A stretch of 64,000 bases of DNA from Roseibium sp. TrichSKD4. Its GTDB lineage: Bacteria; Pseudomonadota; Alphaproteobacteria; Rhizobiales; Stappiaceae. The stretch lies in the NCBI RefSeq assembly GCF_000148725.1, contig NZ_GL476310.1, positions 207,219-271,218 on the forward strand. The letters run 5' to 3'. The notes below the pieces were generated by a model. The model did no database searches and was not told where the DNA came from. It saw only the letters and a program-made list of their open reading frames with translations. The first letter of the stretch is position 1; each line of letters opens with the position of its first letter. The translations under genes were made by a program, and so were the position numbers. Positions 17,687 to 27,418 of the stretch are shown here, piece after piece.

Positions 17687-18825
17687 TGAATAGTGCCCGG
17701 CGCTTGAAAGGTCATGACCGTATTGTGGTCAAGATCGGGTCGGCGCTTTTGATCGAAAATGGCCGTTTGAAGCGCGACTGGCTGCAGGCCTTGATAAGCG
17801 ATGTTGTTGATCTTGCAAAAGGCGGGGCGGAACTCCTGATTGTGTCCTCAGGTTCCATTGCGCTTGGGCGCGGCATCCTGGGTCTGCCGAGCGGAGCGCT
17901 GAAACTGGAAGACAGTCAGGCCGCGGCATCTGTCGGGCAAATTGCTTTGGCGCAGGCTTATTCGGAAGCGCTGGCGAGCCACGGTAAACTGGCAGGCCAA
18001 ATTCTCCTGACCCTTGGAGATACAGAAGAGCGCAGGCGTTACCTCAATGCGCGGGCCACGATTGGCACGTTGTTGAAGATGGGCGCGATCCCGATCGTGA
18101 ATGAAAATGATACGGTCGCAACCTCCGAAATCCGCTATGGCGACAATGATCGGTTGGCTGCCCGTGTCGCTACAATGGCAAGCGCGGATTGTCTCGTGCT
18201 TCTGTCCGATATTAACGGGCTTTACACTGCCCCACCAGCAAACAATCCGGATGCGATTTTTCTACCGGAAGTTACCCGCATTACGCGCGAAATAGAAGCC
18301 ATGGCAGGCAGTGCCGGGTCGGAATTGTCGCGCGGGGGCATGAAGACCAAAATTGACGCAGGCAAGATCGCAACCTCCGCCGGCACCTCCATGGTCATCA
18401 CTTCTGGCGAGGCAATGAACCCGCTGAAAAAGCTGGATGAAGGTGCGCGTTGCACCTGGTTCCCGGCACTGGCATCCCCCGCCAGTGCCCGCAAGGCCTG
18501 GATTGGCGGGCACCTGGAGCCAAGAGGTGAAATCCACCTTGATGAAGGTGCTGTTAAAGCATTGGGGCGCGGCAAGAGCCTGCTCCCAGCGGGCGTGACC
18601 AAGGTTGAAGGCCACTTTGATCGGGGAGATGCGGTTTCTCTTCGCGACCCAGACGGGGCAATTATCGGCCGCGGTCTGATTGCTTATGATCACGGGGAGG
18701 CAGTTCTGATCGCCGGGCGCAATAGCCGTGAGATTGAGACAATTGTAGGTTATCCGGGGCGGGCAGAAATGATCCACCGCGATGATTTGGCGATGGAAGA
18801 TGCACTTTCGGGCCGAAACGTATAA
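17686..18825 (+). CDS. proB: Glutamate 5-kinase
   Basis: The first enzyme of proline synthesis; it phosphorylates glutamate with ATP. The 379-residue protein has the amino acid kinase domain ([10 protein letters not shown] near residue 13, [41 protein letters not shown]) and a C-terminal PUA domain from about residue 285. The ATG at 17686 overlaps the obgE stop by one base. proA follows after 48 bases, so the first two steps of the pathway are adjacent. Confidence 0.97.
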
Positions 18826-18873
18826 ACAACACTGAAAGTTTTGCGCAGGCTGATCAGGTAGGGGCAGCGAGAA

Positions 18874-20154
18874 ATGTTGGACAAGGTTGAAGCGGCAGAT
18901 GTAACCGGTCTTATGGCCGAATTGGGCCAACGCGCGCGCGCGGCAACCCGTGTTCTGGCGACTGCTCCAGCCAGTACCAAAAATGCTGCTTTAACCGGGA
19001 TGGCATCAGCCATTCGTGCCGCTGCACCCGACATTTTGGCGGCAAATGCACAAGATCTGGAGGCGATGCGTGCCAATGGGCAGACTGCTGCGTTTCTTGA
19101 TCGCGGAACACTGACTGATGAGCGAATTGAAGCCATCGCGGCCGCACTGGAAGATATTGCAAAGCTGGAAGACCCGGTTGGTAGCGTTATTGCCAGCTGG
19201 CCGCGCCCAAATGGGCTGCAGATTGACCGGGTTCGCACCCCGCTTGGCGTGATTGGCGTGATTTACGAGAGCCGTCCGAATGTCACGGCGGATGCCGGTG
19301 CCTTGTGCTTAAAGGCAGGCAACGCCGTGATCTTGCGCGGTGGGTCTGACACCATCAATTCCAATCGCGCCATTCATGCGGCCTTGCAAAAGGGCTTGGA
19401 AGCTGCAGGCCTGCCGAAAGATGCCATACAAATCGTCCCGGTCGCAGATCGTGCGGCCGTTGGCGAAATGTTGAAGGGGCTCAGCGGCAATCTGGATGTA
19501 ATTGTCCCGCGTGGGGGCAAGAGCCTCGTCGCCCGTGTTCAAACAGAAGCACGCGTGCCCGTTTTTGCGCATCTGGAAGGCTTGGTGCACATCTTCATCG
19601 ACAAGGCTGCAGACGCAACCAAAGCAAAAGAGATTGTTTTTAATTCCAAGCTACGCCGCACAGGCATTTGCGGTGCGCTGGAGACGCTGCTGGTCGACGA
19701 GACTATTGCAGATAAACTGCTGCCGGACGTATTGGAGGTCCTGCAAAAAGGTGGCTGCGAGATTCGGGGCGATGAGCTAACACAACGCCTTGGCAAGGAC
19801 GTGGTTGCTGCGACTGAAGCCGACTGGACAACAGAATATCTCGACAAGATACTGTCCGTGAAAGTTGTGTCCGGGCTGAAAGAGGCTATGGATCGCATCG
19901 CGCAATATAGCTCCTGCCACACGGATTGCATTGTCACGGAAGATGAAGCCGCAGCAGAGACCTTCTTAAACGAAGTCGACTCAGCCATCGTCCTCCACAA
20001 TGCATCAACCCAGTTTGCCGATGGCGGCGAGTTCGGAATGGGGGCCGAAATCGGCATCGCGACTGGACGCATGCATGCGCGTGGGCCGGTTGGCGTCGAG
20101 CAGCTTACAAGTTTCAAATATCAAGTGCGCGGGACGGGGCAAACCCGTTCATGA
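18874..20154 (+). CDS. proA: Gamma-glutamyl phosphate reductase
   Basis: The second enzyme of proline synthesis; it reduces glutamyl phosphate to the semialdehyde with NADPH. It has 426 residues, the family length, in the aldehyde dehydrogenase fold. Seen are [25 protein letters not shown], the IVPRGGKSL segment and the catalytic cysteine in [11 protein letters not shown]. The C-terminal [19 protein letters not shown] is diagnostic. Its stop overlaps the nadD start as ATGA. Confidence 0.97.
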   Translation: MLDKVEAADVTGLMAELGQRARAATRVLATAPASTKNAALTGMASAIRAAAPDILAANAQDLEAMRANGQTAAFLDRGTLTDERIEAIAAALEDIAKLEDPVGSVIASWPRPNGLQIDRVRTPLGVIGVIYESRPNVTADAGALCLKAGNAVILRGGSDTINSNRAIHAALQKGLEAAGLPKDAIQIVPVADRAAVGEMLKGLSGNLDVIVPRGGKSLVARVQTEARVPVFAHLEGLVHIFIDKAADATKAKEIVFNSKLRRTGICGALETLLVDETIADKLLPDVLEVLQKGGCEIRGDELTQRLGKDVVAATEADWTTEYLDKILSVKVVSGLKEAMDRIAQYSSCHTDCIVTEDEAAAETFLNEVDSAIVLHNASTQFADGGEFGMGAEIGIATGRMHARGPVGVEQLTSFKYQVRGTGQTRS

Positions 20155-20798
20155 AGGCATCGACGAGATCTGGTGATGTTTCGGTAGACTGGCTAAAGCT
20201 GCCGCATGCGGAGACCGGCAACCGGATTGGTCTGTTCGGCGGGTCATTCAATCCTCCGCATTCGGGTCATTGGTTGGTAGCGGAAACGGCCCTCAAGCGT
20301 CTGAAACTGGATCAGGTCTGGTGGCTCGTCACGCCCGGAAATCCGTTAAAGGATCACGCTGATCTCGCTCCTCTGGACCGTCGATTGCGGGCAACCAGAT
20401 TGCTGGCGGATCACCCGAAGATGAGGGTGACGGCAATCGAGCGGATGCTCGGGTCTGCCTACACCGAGCGCACAATCGACATGTTGATCAAGATGCGCCC
20501 AAGGTTGCGATTCGTCTGGTTGATGGGGGCGGACAATCTAGCCGGGTTCCACTATTGGCAAAGCTGGCGATCAATTGTGGGAAAAGTTCCGATTGCGATC
20601 GTCAACCGCCCGGGGGCGTCCCTGTCAGCAGTGTCAGCCCCCATGGCAAAAACCTATGAAAACTACAGGCTTCCAGAAGAAGAGGCTGCTCTTTTGCCGG
20701 ATCTGCAGCCCCCGGTCTGGACGTTTTTGCATGCGCCCCTTGATGGTGCATCCTCCACATCAATTAGGGAAAATGACCTTACCGTTGACCTCATCTAA
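20151..20798 (+). CDS. nadD: Nicotinate-nucleotide adenylyltransferase
   Basis: Transfers AMP to nicotinate mononucleotide in NAD synthesis. The 215-residue protein has the nucleotidyl-transferase motif [15 protein letters not shown] around residues 24-38, which includes the catalytic HxGH histidines, and the C-terminal STSIRE motif. About 25 extra residues precede the motif with the ATG at 20151, which overlaps proA. The order proA-nadD-rsfS-rlmH is common in alphaproteobacteria. Confidence 0.95.
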   Translation: MKASTRSGDVSVDWLKLPHAETGNRIGLFGGSFNPPHSGHWLVAETALKRLKLDQVWWLVTPGNPLKDHADLAPLDRRLRATRLLADHPKMRVTAIERMLGSAYTERTIDMLIKMRPRLRFVWLMGADNLAGFHYWQSWRSIVGKVPIAIVNRPGASLSAVSAPMAKTYENYRLPEEEAALLPDLQPPVWTFLHAPLDGASSTSIRENDLTVDLI

Positions 20799-20819
20799 GC
20801 CTTGCGAAATGTGCTTGTC

Positions 20820-20849
20820 TTGAAAATGCCAAGGTAGGCGAGGTATTAT
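20820..20849 (+). promoter_or_regulatory. Putative promoter before rsfS
   Basis: TTGAAA (20820-20825) and TATTAT (20844-20849) are separated by 18 bases in the 210-base gap between nadD and rsfS, the largest gap in this operon run. It may give the rsfS-rlmH group independent transcription. Match quality is moderate. Confidence 0.4.
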
Positions 20850-21008
20850 ACAACCGACTGCAGGGTGTGCAGTCAGGGGAAGGTCAACCGGCTTTGCCCC
20901 GGAGTAGCCGAGCAAATATGACTGTTTGGACACTTCAAAAAAGCAAAGCGGACTTGAAAGCGAAAGGCGATACCACTGACCATGACCTTAGAAAGTGAGG
21001 GGGCGTCC

Positions 21009-21392
21009 ATGTCCACTCCACATCAGACAACCGTAGGCTCTGATCTTGCGGCTGATCTGCTCGACACTGTCCTCACCAGTCTTGACGACTCCAAAGCCGA
21101 GGACATCACAACACTCGACATTGCTGGAAAAAGCTCACTGGCAGACCACATGATTGTGGTGTCAGGCCGGTCCCACCGTCATGTGGGAGCAATTGCCGAC
21201 CACCTTTTGCGTGCCTTGAAAGAGGCAGGAGTGAAAGGGGCGACGGTTGAAGGGCAGTCTGCATGTGATTGGGTGTTGATCGATTCCGGCGATGTGATTG
21301 TTCACATTTTCCGTCCGGAAGTACGCGGCTTCTACAATCTGGAAAAGATGTGGGCGCCGGAAGACGAGCAAGCGCCGCAATTTATAGGCTGA
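21009..21392 (+). CDS. rsfS: Ribosome silencing factor RsfS
   Basis: Binds ribosomal protein uL14 and blocks subunit joining during starvation. The 127 residues include SSLADHMIVVSGRSHRHV, the EGQSACDWVLIDSGDVIVHIF core and the closing RGFYNLEKMW motif. The start at 21009 is preferred because GTGAGGGGG lies at good spacing before it. An in-frame ATG at 20982 would add nine residues. rlmH follows after 86 bases, the usual neighbour. Confidence 0.95.
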   Translation: MSTPHQTTVGSDLAADLLDTVLTSLDDSKAEDITTLDIAGKSSLADHMIVVSGRSHRHVGAIADHLLRALKEAGVKGATVEGQSACDWVLIDSGDVIVHIFRPEVRGFYNLEKMWAPEDEQAPQFIG

Positions 21393-21478
21393 CCCAAATC
21401 GGCAGTCAGTTTGAAACCGGCTGATTGTCGCGCGATTTGGCAAACGTGGAACCGGCCATCTTGGCCGGTCGATAAAAA

Positions 21479-21961
21479 ATGCGCCTGAAAATTGGTTGCA
21501 TCGGCAAGATGAAAGCCGGCGCAGAAAAAGACCTTTTTGACCGTTACATCGACAGAGCCAGAAAGTCCGGACGGCCGTGTGGCGTGACCGACGTGACTTT
21601 GGTTGAGTATCCCGAAAGCAGGGCTCAACGTGCAGAGGATCGTAAACGGGAAGAGGCGCAGCAACTGCTGGGTCAATTGGATGCAAAAGCCAGATTGGTT
21701 GCGCTGGATGAGCAGGGCAAGTCAGTGACCAGTGAAGCCTTCAGTTCAAAACTGTTTGCCTGGGGCGATGACGGCGTCTCGGAAATCATGTTTGCTATCG
21801 GCGGTGCGGATGGACATCGCGAAGAGCTTCTCCAGCGCGCCGAACTGAAGATCGCTCTGGGTGCCATGACCTGGCCACACCAGATCGTTCGCATTTTGCT
21901 CGCCGAACAAATCTACCGCGCCATTACCATTCGTTCCGGGCACCCTTATCATCGCAGCTGA
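21479..21961 (+). CDS. rlmH: 23S rRNA pseudouridine-1915 N3-methyltransferase
   Basis: A SPOUT-fold methyltransferase that modifies pseudouridine 1915 in helix 69 of 23S rRNA in the assembled ribosome. The 160 residues show LDEQGKSVTSEAFS, the knot segment IMFAIGGADGH and the C-terminal ALGAMTWPHQIVRILLAEQIYRA, the full family pattern and length. Follows rsfS in the same direction. Confidence 0.97.
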   Translation: MRLKIGCIGKMKAGAEKDLFDRYIDRARKSGRPCGVTDVTLVEYPESRAQRAEDRKREEAQQLLGQLDAKARLVALDEQGKSVTSEAFSSKLFAWGDDGVSEIMFAIGGADGHREELLQRAELKIALGAMTWPHQIVRILLAEQIYRAITIRSGHPYHRS

Positions 21962-22086
21962 ACCTTCTGCCTGCGTTTTGCCGCATTGCCCCGTCTTAAC
22001 TTGGCCAAAGTGCCATGGCCTGAGCACGAAATATCGTGATCGACATGGTAAACGCTTCGTTAATTTTGGTGCTGCATAAAGACCAT

Positions 22087-23478
22087 ATGAAACAGTTGGG
22101 TGGACAAAACGGTAAGCGATTTTCCGGGCCTTTGGGTCGCTGGGTCAATCCTGCGTTTTACCTTTCTGCCAGTTTACTTATTGGCTCAACTAGTATTGCC
22201 GTTGCGACTGAAGAAAACCAAGCAACCAAGCCAATTGTTGAGCCGACTTCTGAGACCGCAAAAGCTGAAATCCGCAAGCAAGCTCGGGAAGCGGAACTGG
22301 CAACACTTTCTCGCGATATCGAATTGTCTGCTGACACGCAGGGCGAAATCGAGCGCGAAATTGCGTTGATCGACCGGGATCGTGAAACGCTGAATGGAAA
22401 GATCATCGGCACGGCCGACAATATCAAGCGGATTGAAGGCAAGCTGACAGACACCGAGCGCCGCCTTGGCACATTGGGCGCAAATGAAGATGCGATCCGC
22501 CAGTCCTTGAGGGCTCGGCGCGGTGTACTCGCGGAGGTGCTAGCTGGTCTCCAAAAATTGGGCCGTCGCCCGCCGCCTGCTCTCGTGGTGCGGCCAGATG
22601 ATGCTCTTTCTGCGGTTCGGACAGCGATTCTTTTAAATGCCGTGATGCCGGAATTGAAGCTGGAGACAGAGGCGCTGGCCGCCGACTTGGCCGAGCTGAA
22701 CCGCTTGAAATCCGAAATCGCGGAGGAAAAGAACCGCCTGCGCGGCGATGCCATGCGACTTGCCGAAGAGCAATCGCGTCTTGAACTGCTGTTGAGCGCC
22801 AAACGCCGCGAGCGGGAGCGCACAGCGCAAAATCTGGAAGCAGAGAAAAGACGCGCGCAGGAGTTGGCCGAAAAGGCAGACAGTCTGAAAGGTCTTATTT
22901 CCGATCTGGAGAGGGAAATCGCCAGCGCACAAAGAGCAGCCGAAGAGGCGCGGCAGGCTGCTGAAGCTCAGGCAGCGCAAAAACCGGACAAGGCGAATCC
23001 TTTTGCCAACGCGGGCCGCCTTGCGCCTGCAGTGGCCTTTGTTGACGTTCAAGGTAAGCTTCCACGGCCGGTTTCTGGAGCACTTTTGCGTGATTATGGT
23101 GAAGAAGACGATTTCGGCAACTTGACCGAGGGACAATCGATTTCTAGCCGTGTAGGATCAACTGTAACGTCACCTGCTGACGGATGGGTGGTCTATGCTG
23201 GGCCCTTTCGGTCCTTTGGCCAGCTCTTGATCCTCAACATGGGGGATGGGTACCATGTTCTCCTCGCCGGTATGGACCGGATCGATGCGGAACTGGGCCA
23301 ATTCGTTCTGGCAGGTGAGCCTGTTGGTGTCATGGGGACAACCAAATGGGCGAGCGCTTCAACAATCGGGTTGGGTTCCACTCAGCCTGTACTATATGTA
23401 GAGTTTCGAAAAGACGGACGTGCAATTGATCCTGCCCCGTGGTGGGAGAGCACAGAAAAAGAAAAGGCACGCGGATGA
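22087..23478 (+). CDS. EnvC-like murein hydrolase activator (M23/LytM family)
   Basis: An exported cell-division or envelope protein. A hydrophobic signal segment (FYLSASLLIGSTSIAVA) is followed by long coiled coils (about residues 40-300), then an alanine/proline linker and a C-terminal LytM domain with SRVGSTVTSPADGWVVYAGPF and GDGYHVLLAGM. The usual zinc-binding H-x-H is not evident, as in EnvC, which activates amidases rather than cutting murein itself. The start at 22087 puts the signal peptide close to the N-terminus. A GTG at 22036 is an alternative. Its stop overlaps ctpA by 4 bases. Confidence 0.88.
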   Translation: MKQLGGQNGKRFSGPLGRWVNPAFYLSASLLIGSTSIAVATEENQATKPIVEPTSETAKAEIRKQAREAELATLSRDIELSADTQGEIEREIALIDRDRETLNGKIIGTADNIKRIEGKLTDTERRLGTLGANEDAIRQSLRARRGVLAEVLAGLQKLGRRPPPALVVRPDDALSAVRTAILLNAVMPELKLETEALAADLAELNRLKSEIAEEKNRLRGDAMRLAEEQSRLELLLSAKRRERERTAQNLEAEKRRAQELAEKADSLKGLISDLEREIASAQRAAEEARQAAEAQAAQKPDKANPFANAGRLAPAVAFVDVQGKLPRPVSGALLRDYGEEDDFGNLTEGQSISSRVGSTVTSPADGWVVYAGPFRSFGQLLILNMGDGYHVLLAGMDRIDAELGQFVLAGEPVGVMGTTKWASASTIGLGSTQPVLYVEFRKDGRAIDPAPWWESTEKEKARG

Positions 23479-24812
23479 TAAGGAAAGCTTCTCTGCTGCT
23501 CGCTGGCGCCCTGATTGGGGCTGTCGCGGTCACTACACTGTCACAGGTTCCGCTCCGTGTGTCTGATGCGGCCAATGCAGCGGCCTCCGATACGTATCGA
23601 CAGTTAAACCTCTTCGGTGACGTTTTTGAGCGCGTGCGCTCCGACTATGTTGAGGCGCCCGACGACGCCGAGCTCATTGAAAGCGCTATCAATGGCATGC
23701 TGACATCGCTGGATCCGCATTCCAGTTACATGTCCCCGAAAAGCTTCCGCGACATGCAAGTTCAAACCCGCGGTGAGTTTGGTGGGCTTGGAATTGAAGT
23801 CACCATGGAAGACGGCTTGGTGAAGGTTGTGTCTCCAATTGATGATACACCCGCTGCGAAGGCGGGCGTTCTGGCCGGCGACCTGATCACCTATATCGAC
23901 GGTGAGCAGGTGCAAGGTCTCACGCTCAATCAGGCCGTTGAAAAGATGCGTGGCCCGGTAAACACCGACATTGTTATCACCGTCCGTCGCGAGGGTGCCA
24001 ACGCACCTCTCGATATCACGATTACCCGCGATATCATTCGCATCCGGTCTGTTCGTTGGCGTGAAGAAGGTGACGTTGGTTACGTACGTGTAACGCAATT
24101 CAACGAGCAAACTTTTGACGGTCTGAAAAAAGGCATTGAGGAAACCTCTGCCAATATCGGTGGTGATCTTAAAGGCTACATCATCGACCTTCGCAACAAC
24201 CCGGGCGGCTTGCTGGATCAGGCTATTGCCGTATCCGATGCATTCCTCGATCGCGGTGAGATCGTATCAACCCGTGGCCGGAACGCCGATGAGACCCAGC
24301 GATACAATGCACGCGGTGGCGATCTGACAGAAGGCAAGCCGGTGATCATTTTGGTCAATGGCGGCTCTGCATCTGCATCTGAAATTGTGGCGGGCGCACT
24401 TCAGGATCATCGTCGTGCGACAGTTCTGGGAACTCGTTCATTCGGTAAAGGGTCTGTGCAGACCATCATTCCGCTGGGTGCCAATGGCGCGATCCGACTG
24501 ACGACAGCGCGCTACTACACACCGTCTGGAACATCGATCCAGGCCAAGGGCATCACGCCGGACATTGAGGTTCTGCAGGATCTGCCTGAGGAGCTTGTTG
24601 GCCGCGCCGAAACCAAGGGCGAAGCAGGCCTTCGCGGTCACCTGGTTGGCGAAGATGCGGAAGAGGGAGAGGAAGAATCCGGTAGTCAGGCCTATGTCCC
24701 TGCCGATCCGGAGGAAGACAAGCAGCTGCAACTGGCGTTGGATCTTCTGCGCGGCGTTCAGGTGAACAGCGCCTTTCCGCCTGTCGGTGACGGAGCGTCC
24801 GTCCCCAACTGA
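23475..24812 (+). CDS. ctpA: Carboxy-terminal processing protease (S41)
   Basis: A periplasmic tail-specific serine protease of 445 residues with an N-terminal membrane or signal segment, a PDZ domain (about residues 90-165, GEFGGLGIEV, GVLAGDLI) and the S41 core. The catalytic serine lies in NGGSASASEIVAGAL and the lysine in SFGKGSVQ. The ATG at 23475 overlaps the upstream EnvC-like gene as ATGA. EnvC-like, CtpA and a YibQ-like deacetylase together are a recurrent alphaproteobacterial envelope module. Confidence 0.95.
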   Translation: MIRKASLLLAGALIGAVAVTTLSQVPLRVSDAANAAASDTYRQLNLFGDVFERVRSDYVEAPDDAELIESAINGMLTSLDPHSSYMSPKSFRDMQVQTRGEFGGLGIEVTMEDGLVKVVSPIDDTPAAKAGVLAGDLITYIDGEQVQGLTLNQAVEKMRGPVNTDIVITVRREGANAPLDITITRDIIRIRSVRWREEGDVGYVRVTQFNEQTFDGLKKGIEETSANIGGDLKGYIIDLRNNPGGLLDQAIAVSDAFLDRGEIVSTRGRNADETQRYNARGGDLTEGKPVIILVNGGSASASEIVAGALQDHRRATVLGTRSFGKGSVQTIIPLGANGAIRLTTARYYTPSGTSIQAKGITPDIEVLQDLPEELVGRAETKGEAGLRGHLVGEDAEEGEEESGSQAYVPADPEEDKQLQLALDLLRGVQVNSAFPPVGDGASVPN

Positions 24813-24825
24813 TTTATGGTCTGTA

Positions 24826-24850
24826 ACTGCGGCGGGTATCCCGCCGCAGT
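24826..24850 (+). terminator. Strong hairpin after ctpA
   Basis: An 11-pair perfect stem (ACTGCGGCGGG with CCCGCCGCAGT) and a three-base loop lie 14 bases after ctpA. There is no clear T run after it, so it may be an mRNA-stabilising or attenuating hairpin rather than a full intrinsic terminator. Confidence 0.5.
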
Positions 24851-24919
24851 CTTGTAGCGTATGCGTTTTCAGAGAGACACCAACGAAAGCTGCTTTTGCG
24901 GCTTCAAACCCTGAGCGCC

Positions 24920-26053
24920 ATGGCGAACGAAGATCTATCAGCTCCCCTAGGATTAGGTAAAAGACGGTTTCTCCGGCTGCCTTTCGGCTTGATCGGCATT
25001 GGCATCGTTTCGGTATTTGCGACCGTTGCTTTGATCTGGATAGGGATCGTGGATGACCCGCTCGGCGGAGAGCCAACTGCGGTCATCCCTCTCAGCACAG
25101 CTGATGGCCTTGCATCTCGCGATATTGAAGTCGTCGAAATTCGCCCGGCAATGGATGGGGAACTCGGTCCGAGCTTACGCAAAAACGGCGGAGACCAACG
25201 CTTGGGTCCTCGTTATGAACTGATGGATCAAGAAGCACTCAACGCTGCTGCAGGTGGCTTGCCCAATTATCCAGACCCGCGAGTGAGTGAGCGGACCGGC
25301 TTTGGGTTCCTTCCAAGGATCGGTTCCGAGGGTGTCAGGCCGCTCGACGCCTATGCGCGGCCTTTTGAAACCGAATTCGCGTCAACGCCCAAGATTGCAA
25401 TTGTCATCACCGGCTTGGGGCTCAGTGAAGCAGGGACGCAAAACGTTCTCGATCAACTTCCTGCTGACACGACTTTGGGGCTGAGCCCCTATGGGGCCAA
25501 TCTGGACCGCTGGATTCAAGGTGCTCGGACTAAAGGTCATGAAATTGTGCTCAGCTTGCCGATGGAACCCTTTGACTTTCCGGATAATGACCCCGGTCCC
25601 CACACGCTTCTGGTCAGTTTAACTCAATCCGAATTGACAGAACGCCTCACTTGGCTGCTCACACGCATCACCAACTATGTCGGTGTCATGCCGGAGATGG
25701 GGGCACGCTACACATCGACACGGCCAACGCTGCAGCTGCTGATGGAAAAGCTGCGAGATCGTGGGCTGATGTTTGTCGACAATGGAACGTCTTCTCGCTC
25801 TGTGGCAGATGAGATTGCTGAAGAAACAACCACGCCATTTAGTGGAGTGGATGTGGTTTTGGATGCCGTTCCTCGCGAAGATGAGATCAATGCCAAGCTT
25901 CTTCAGCTTGAGGGAATTGCCCGCGCACGCGGTGTTGCTGTGGCGACCGGATCTGCGCTTCCGGTAACAGTCCGGCAGATCGAAAAGTGGGCGCGGGATC
26001 TGGAGGAGCGTGGGCTTCTTTTGGTGCCCGTCAGCGCAACAATTGACAGGTAG
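24920..26053 (+). CDS. Divergent polysaccharide deacetylase family protein (YibQ-like, DUF610)
   Basis: A 377-residue exported or membrane-anchored protein. A single membrane helix (about residues 24-48) precedes a linker and a C-terminal deacetylase-like barrel with IAIVITGLGLSEAGTQNVLDQLP, HEIVLSLPMEPFD, NYVGVMPEMGARYTS and GLMFVDNGTSSRS. Substrates of this divergent family are unknown; a role in envelope polymer trimming is inferred. The ATG at 24920 follows a weak ribosome site; the TTG at 24896 is less likely. rppH lies 8 bases downstream. Confidence 0.87.
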   Translation: MANEDLSAPLGLGKRRFLRLPFGLIGIGIVSVFATVALIWIGIVDDPLGGEPTAVIPLSTADGLASRDIEVVEIRPAMDGELGPSLRKNGGDQRLGPRYELMDQEALNAAAGGLPNYPDPRVSERTGFGFLPRIGSEGVRPLDAYARPFETEFASTPKIAIVITGLGLSEAGTQNVLDQLPADTTLGLSPYGANLDRWIQGARTKGHEIVLSLPMEPFDFPDNDPGPHTLLVSLTQSELTERLTWLLTRITNYVGVMPEMGARYTSTRPTLQLLMEKLRDRGLMFVDNGTSSRSVADEIAEETTTPFSGVDVVLDAVPREDEINAKLLQLEGIARARGVAVATGSALPVTVRQIEKWARDLEERGLLLVPVSATIDR

Positions 26054-26061
26054 AAAACACC

Positions 26062-26592
26062 GTGAAGACTGACTGGCTTGGCCCTGATTTTCCCAAAGGA
26101 AAAGGAGAGCAGCAGTACCGCCCCTGTGTCGGTGTTTTTCTGATAAACGGCGATGGACTTGTCTGGGTCGGTAAGCGCGATGACGGCAGCGGAGAGTCTG
26201 CCTACGAATATTCATGGCAAATGCCGCAAGGCGGGATCGACAAGGGCGAAAATCCGGAAAAGGCTGCTTTTCGCGAGCTTTACGAAGAAACGTCAATCAA
26301 ATCAGTCTCCTTGATCGAAGCTGCCCCCGGGTGGTTCACCTACGACTACCCGCCAGAAGTGGCAGCCAACTCTCGCAAGGGCAAACATTGCGGTCAGGCA
26401 CAGCGCTGGTATGCCCTTCGATTTGAGGGAAGCGACGGCGAAGTGGATATCATGAGCCCGCCTGACGGCCATTCTGCCGAATTCGGCGAATGGCGTTGGG
26501 AGCGGGCAGAAAACCTTCCCGGCCTGATAGTCCCCTTCAAGCGCCCCGTCTATGAAGCGGTGGTTCAGGCTTTTTCTCATCTAACAGCTTGA
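26062..26592 (+). CDS. rppH: RNA pyrophosphohydrolase (NUDIX)
   Basis: Removes pyrophosphate from 5' triphosphate RNA ends and so starts mRNA decay. The 176-residue protein has a complete NUDIX box (GGIDKGENPEKAAFRELYEE, residues about 56-75) and the family opening YRPCVGVFLIN with the conserved WQMPQGG. The start is GTG at 26062. It ends the rplU to rppH series. Confidence 0.95.
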   Translation: MKTDWLGPDFPKGKGEQQYRPCVGVFLINGDGLVWVGKRDDGSGESAYEYSWQMPQGGIDKGENPEKAAFRELYEETSIKSVSLIEAAPGWFTYDYPPEVAANSRKGKHCGQAQRWYALRFEGSDGEVDIMSPPDGHSAEFGEWRWERAENLPGLIVPFKRPVYEAVVQAFSHLTA

Positions 26593-26642
26593 CTTGACGT
26601 CCAAATTGTCTTGCCATCCTGTAAAGGTTTGGGAGGACCAAT

Positions 26643-27407
26643 GTGACATTTGACCTTGCGGGTAAGCGGATACTCATAACAGGTGCATCGAGCGGCCTTG
26701 GGGCTCATTTTGCGCGTGTTTGTGCAGCAAACGGCGCTTCGGTTGCCATCGCCGCTCGGCGCGCCGATCGTCTTGCAGCGCTTGCCCAGGATCTTCAAGC
26801 AGCAGGGGCGGAAGCTATCTCCGTCCACACACTGGACGTCACCGATGAGGCGTCCATCAACATCTGTGTCGCCGAGGCGGCCACCGCATTGGGCGGTCTA
26901 GATGTATTGGTCAACAATGCGGGCACTGCCCGCGACGGCTCTCCTTTGAATCAGTCAGCGGCTGATTTCGACGCAGTCATGAACGTCAATTTGCGCGGTG
27001 TCTGGTTGATGGCGGTGGCCTGCGGCCAGTTCTGGCGCGATGAGGGCACCCCCGGCGCAATCATCAACACCGCGTCGGTGCTGGGCGAGCGTGTCGCCTC
27101 AGGTGTTGCCGCCTATTGTGTGTCAAAGGCCGGGGTCGTGCAGATGACCAAAGCGCTCGCGCTTGATCTGGCGCGCCACAACATCCGTGTCAATGCGTTG
27201 GCTCCCGGATATTTTGAAACCGAGATCAATGCCGGCTTCTTCGAAACGGAAAACGGTCGGAAGATGATCAACCGCATCCCGATGCGCCGGATCGGAAACT
27301 TTGAGGAACTTGATGGCCCGTTTCTGCTGCTCGCAAGCGATGCCTCCCGCTATATGACCGGGACAATCATTCCGGTTGATGGCGGGCATCTGATTTCATC
27401 CATGTAA
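26643..27407 (+). CDS. Short-chain dehydrogenase/reductase
   Basis: A 254-residue NAD(P)-dependent oxidoreductase. The Rossmann motif TGASSGLGAHF (residues about 14-24), the NNAG motif, the catalytic Ser in NTASVLG and Tyr/Lys in YCVSKAG (YxxxK) are present. The start is a GTG with GGGAGGAC seven bases upstream. An acyl-CoA dehydrogenase follows 11 bases later, so the pair probably acts on acyl-CoA or hydroxyacyl-CoA compounds (inference). Exact substrate unknown. Confidence 0.9.
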   Translation: MTFDLAGKRILITGASSGLGAHFARVCAANGASVAIAARRADRLAALAQDLQAAGAEAISVHTLDVTDEASINICVAEAATALGGLDVLVNNAGTARDGSPLNQSAADFDAVMNVNLRGVWLMAVACGQFWRDEGTPGAIINTASVLGERVASGVAAYCVSKAGVVQMTKALALDLARHNIRVNALAPGYFETEINAGFFETENGRKMINRIPMRRIGNFEELDGPFLLLASDASRYMTGTIIPVDGGHLISSM

Positions 27408-27418
27408 GGGAGGCTGAC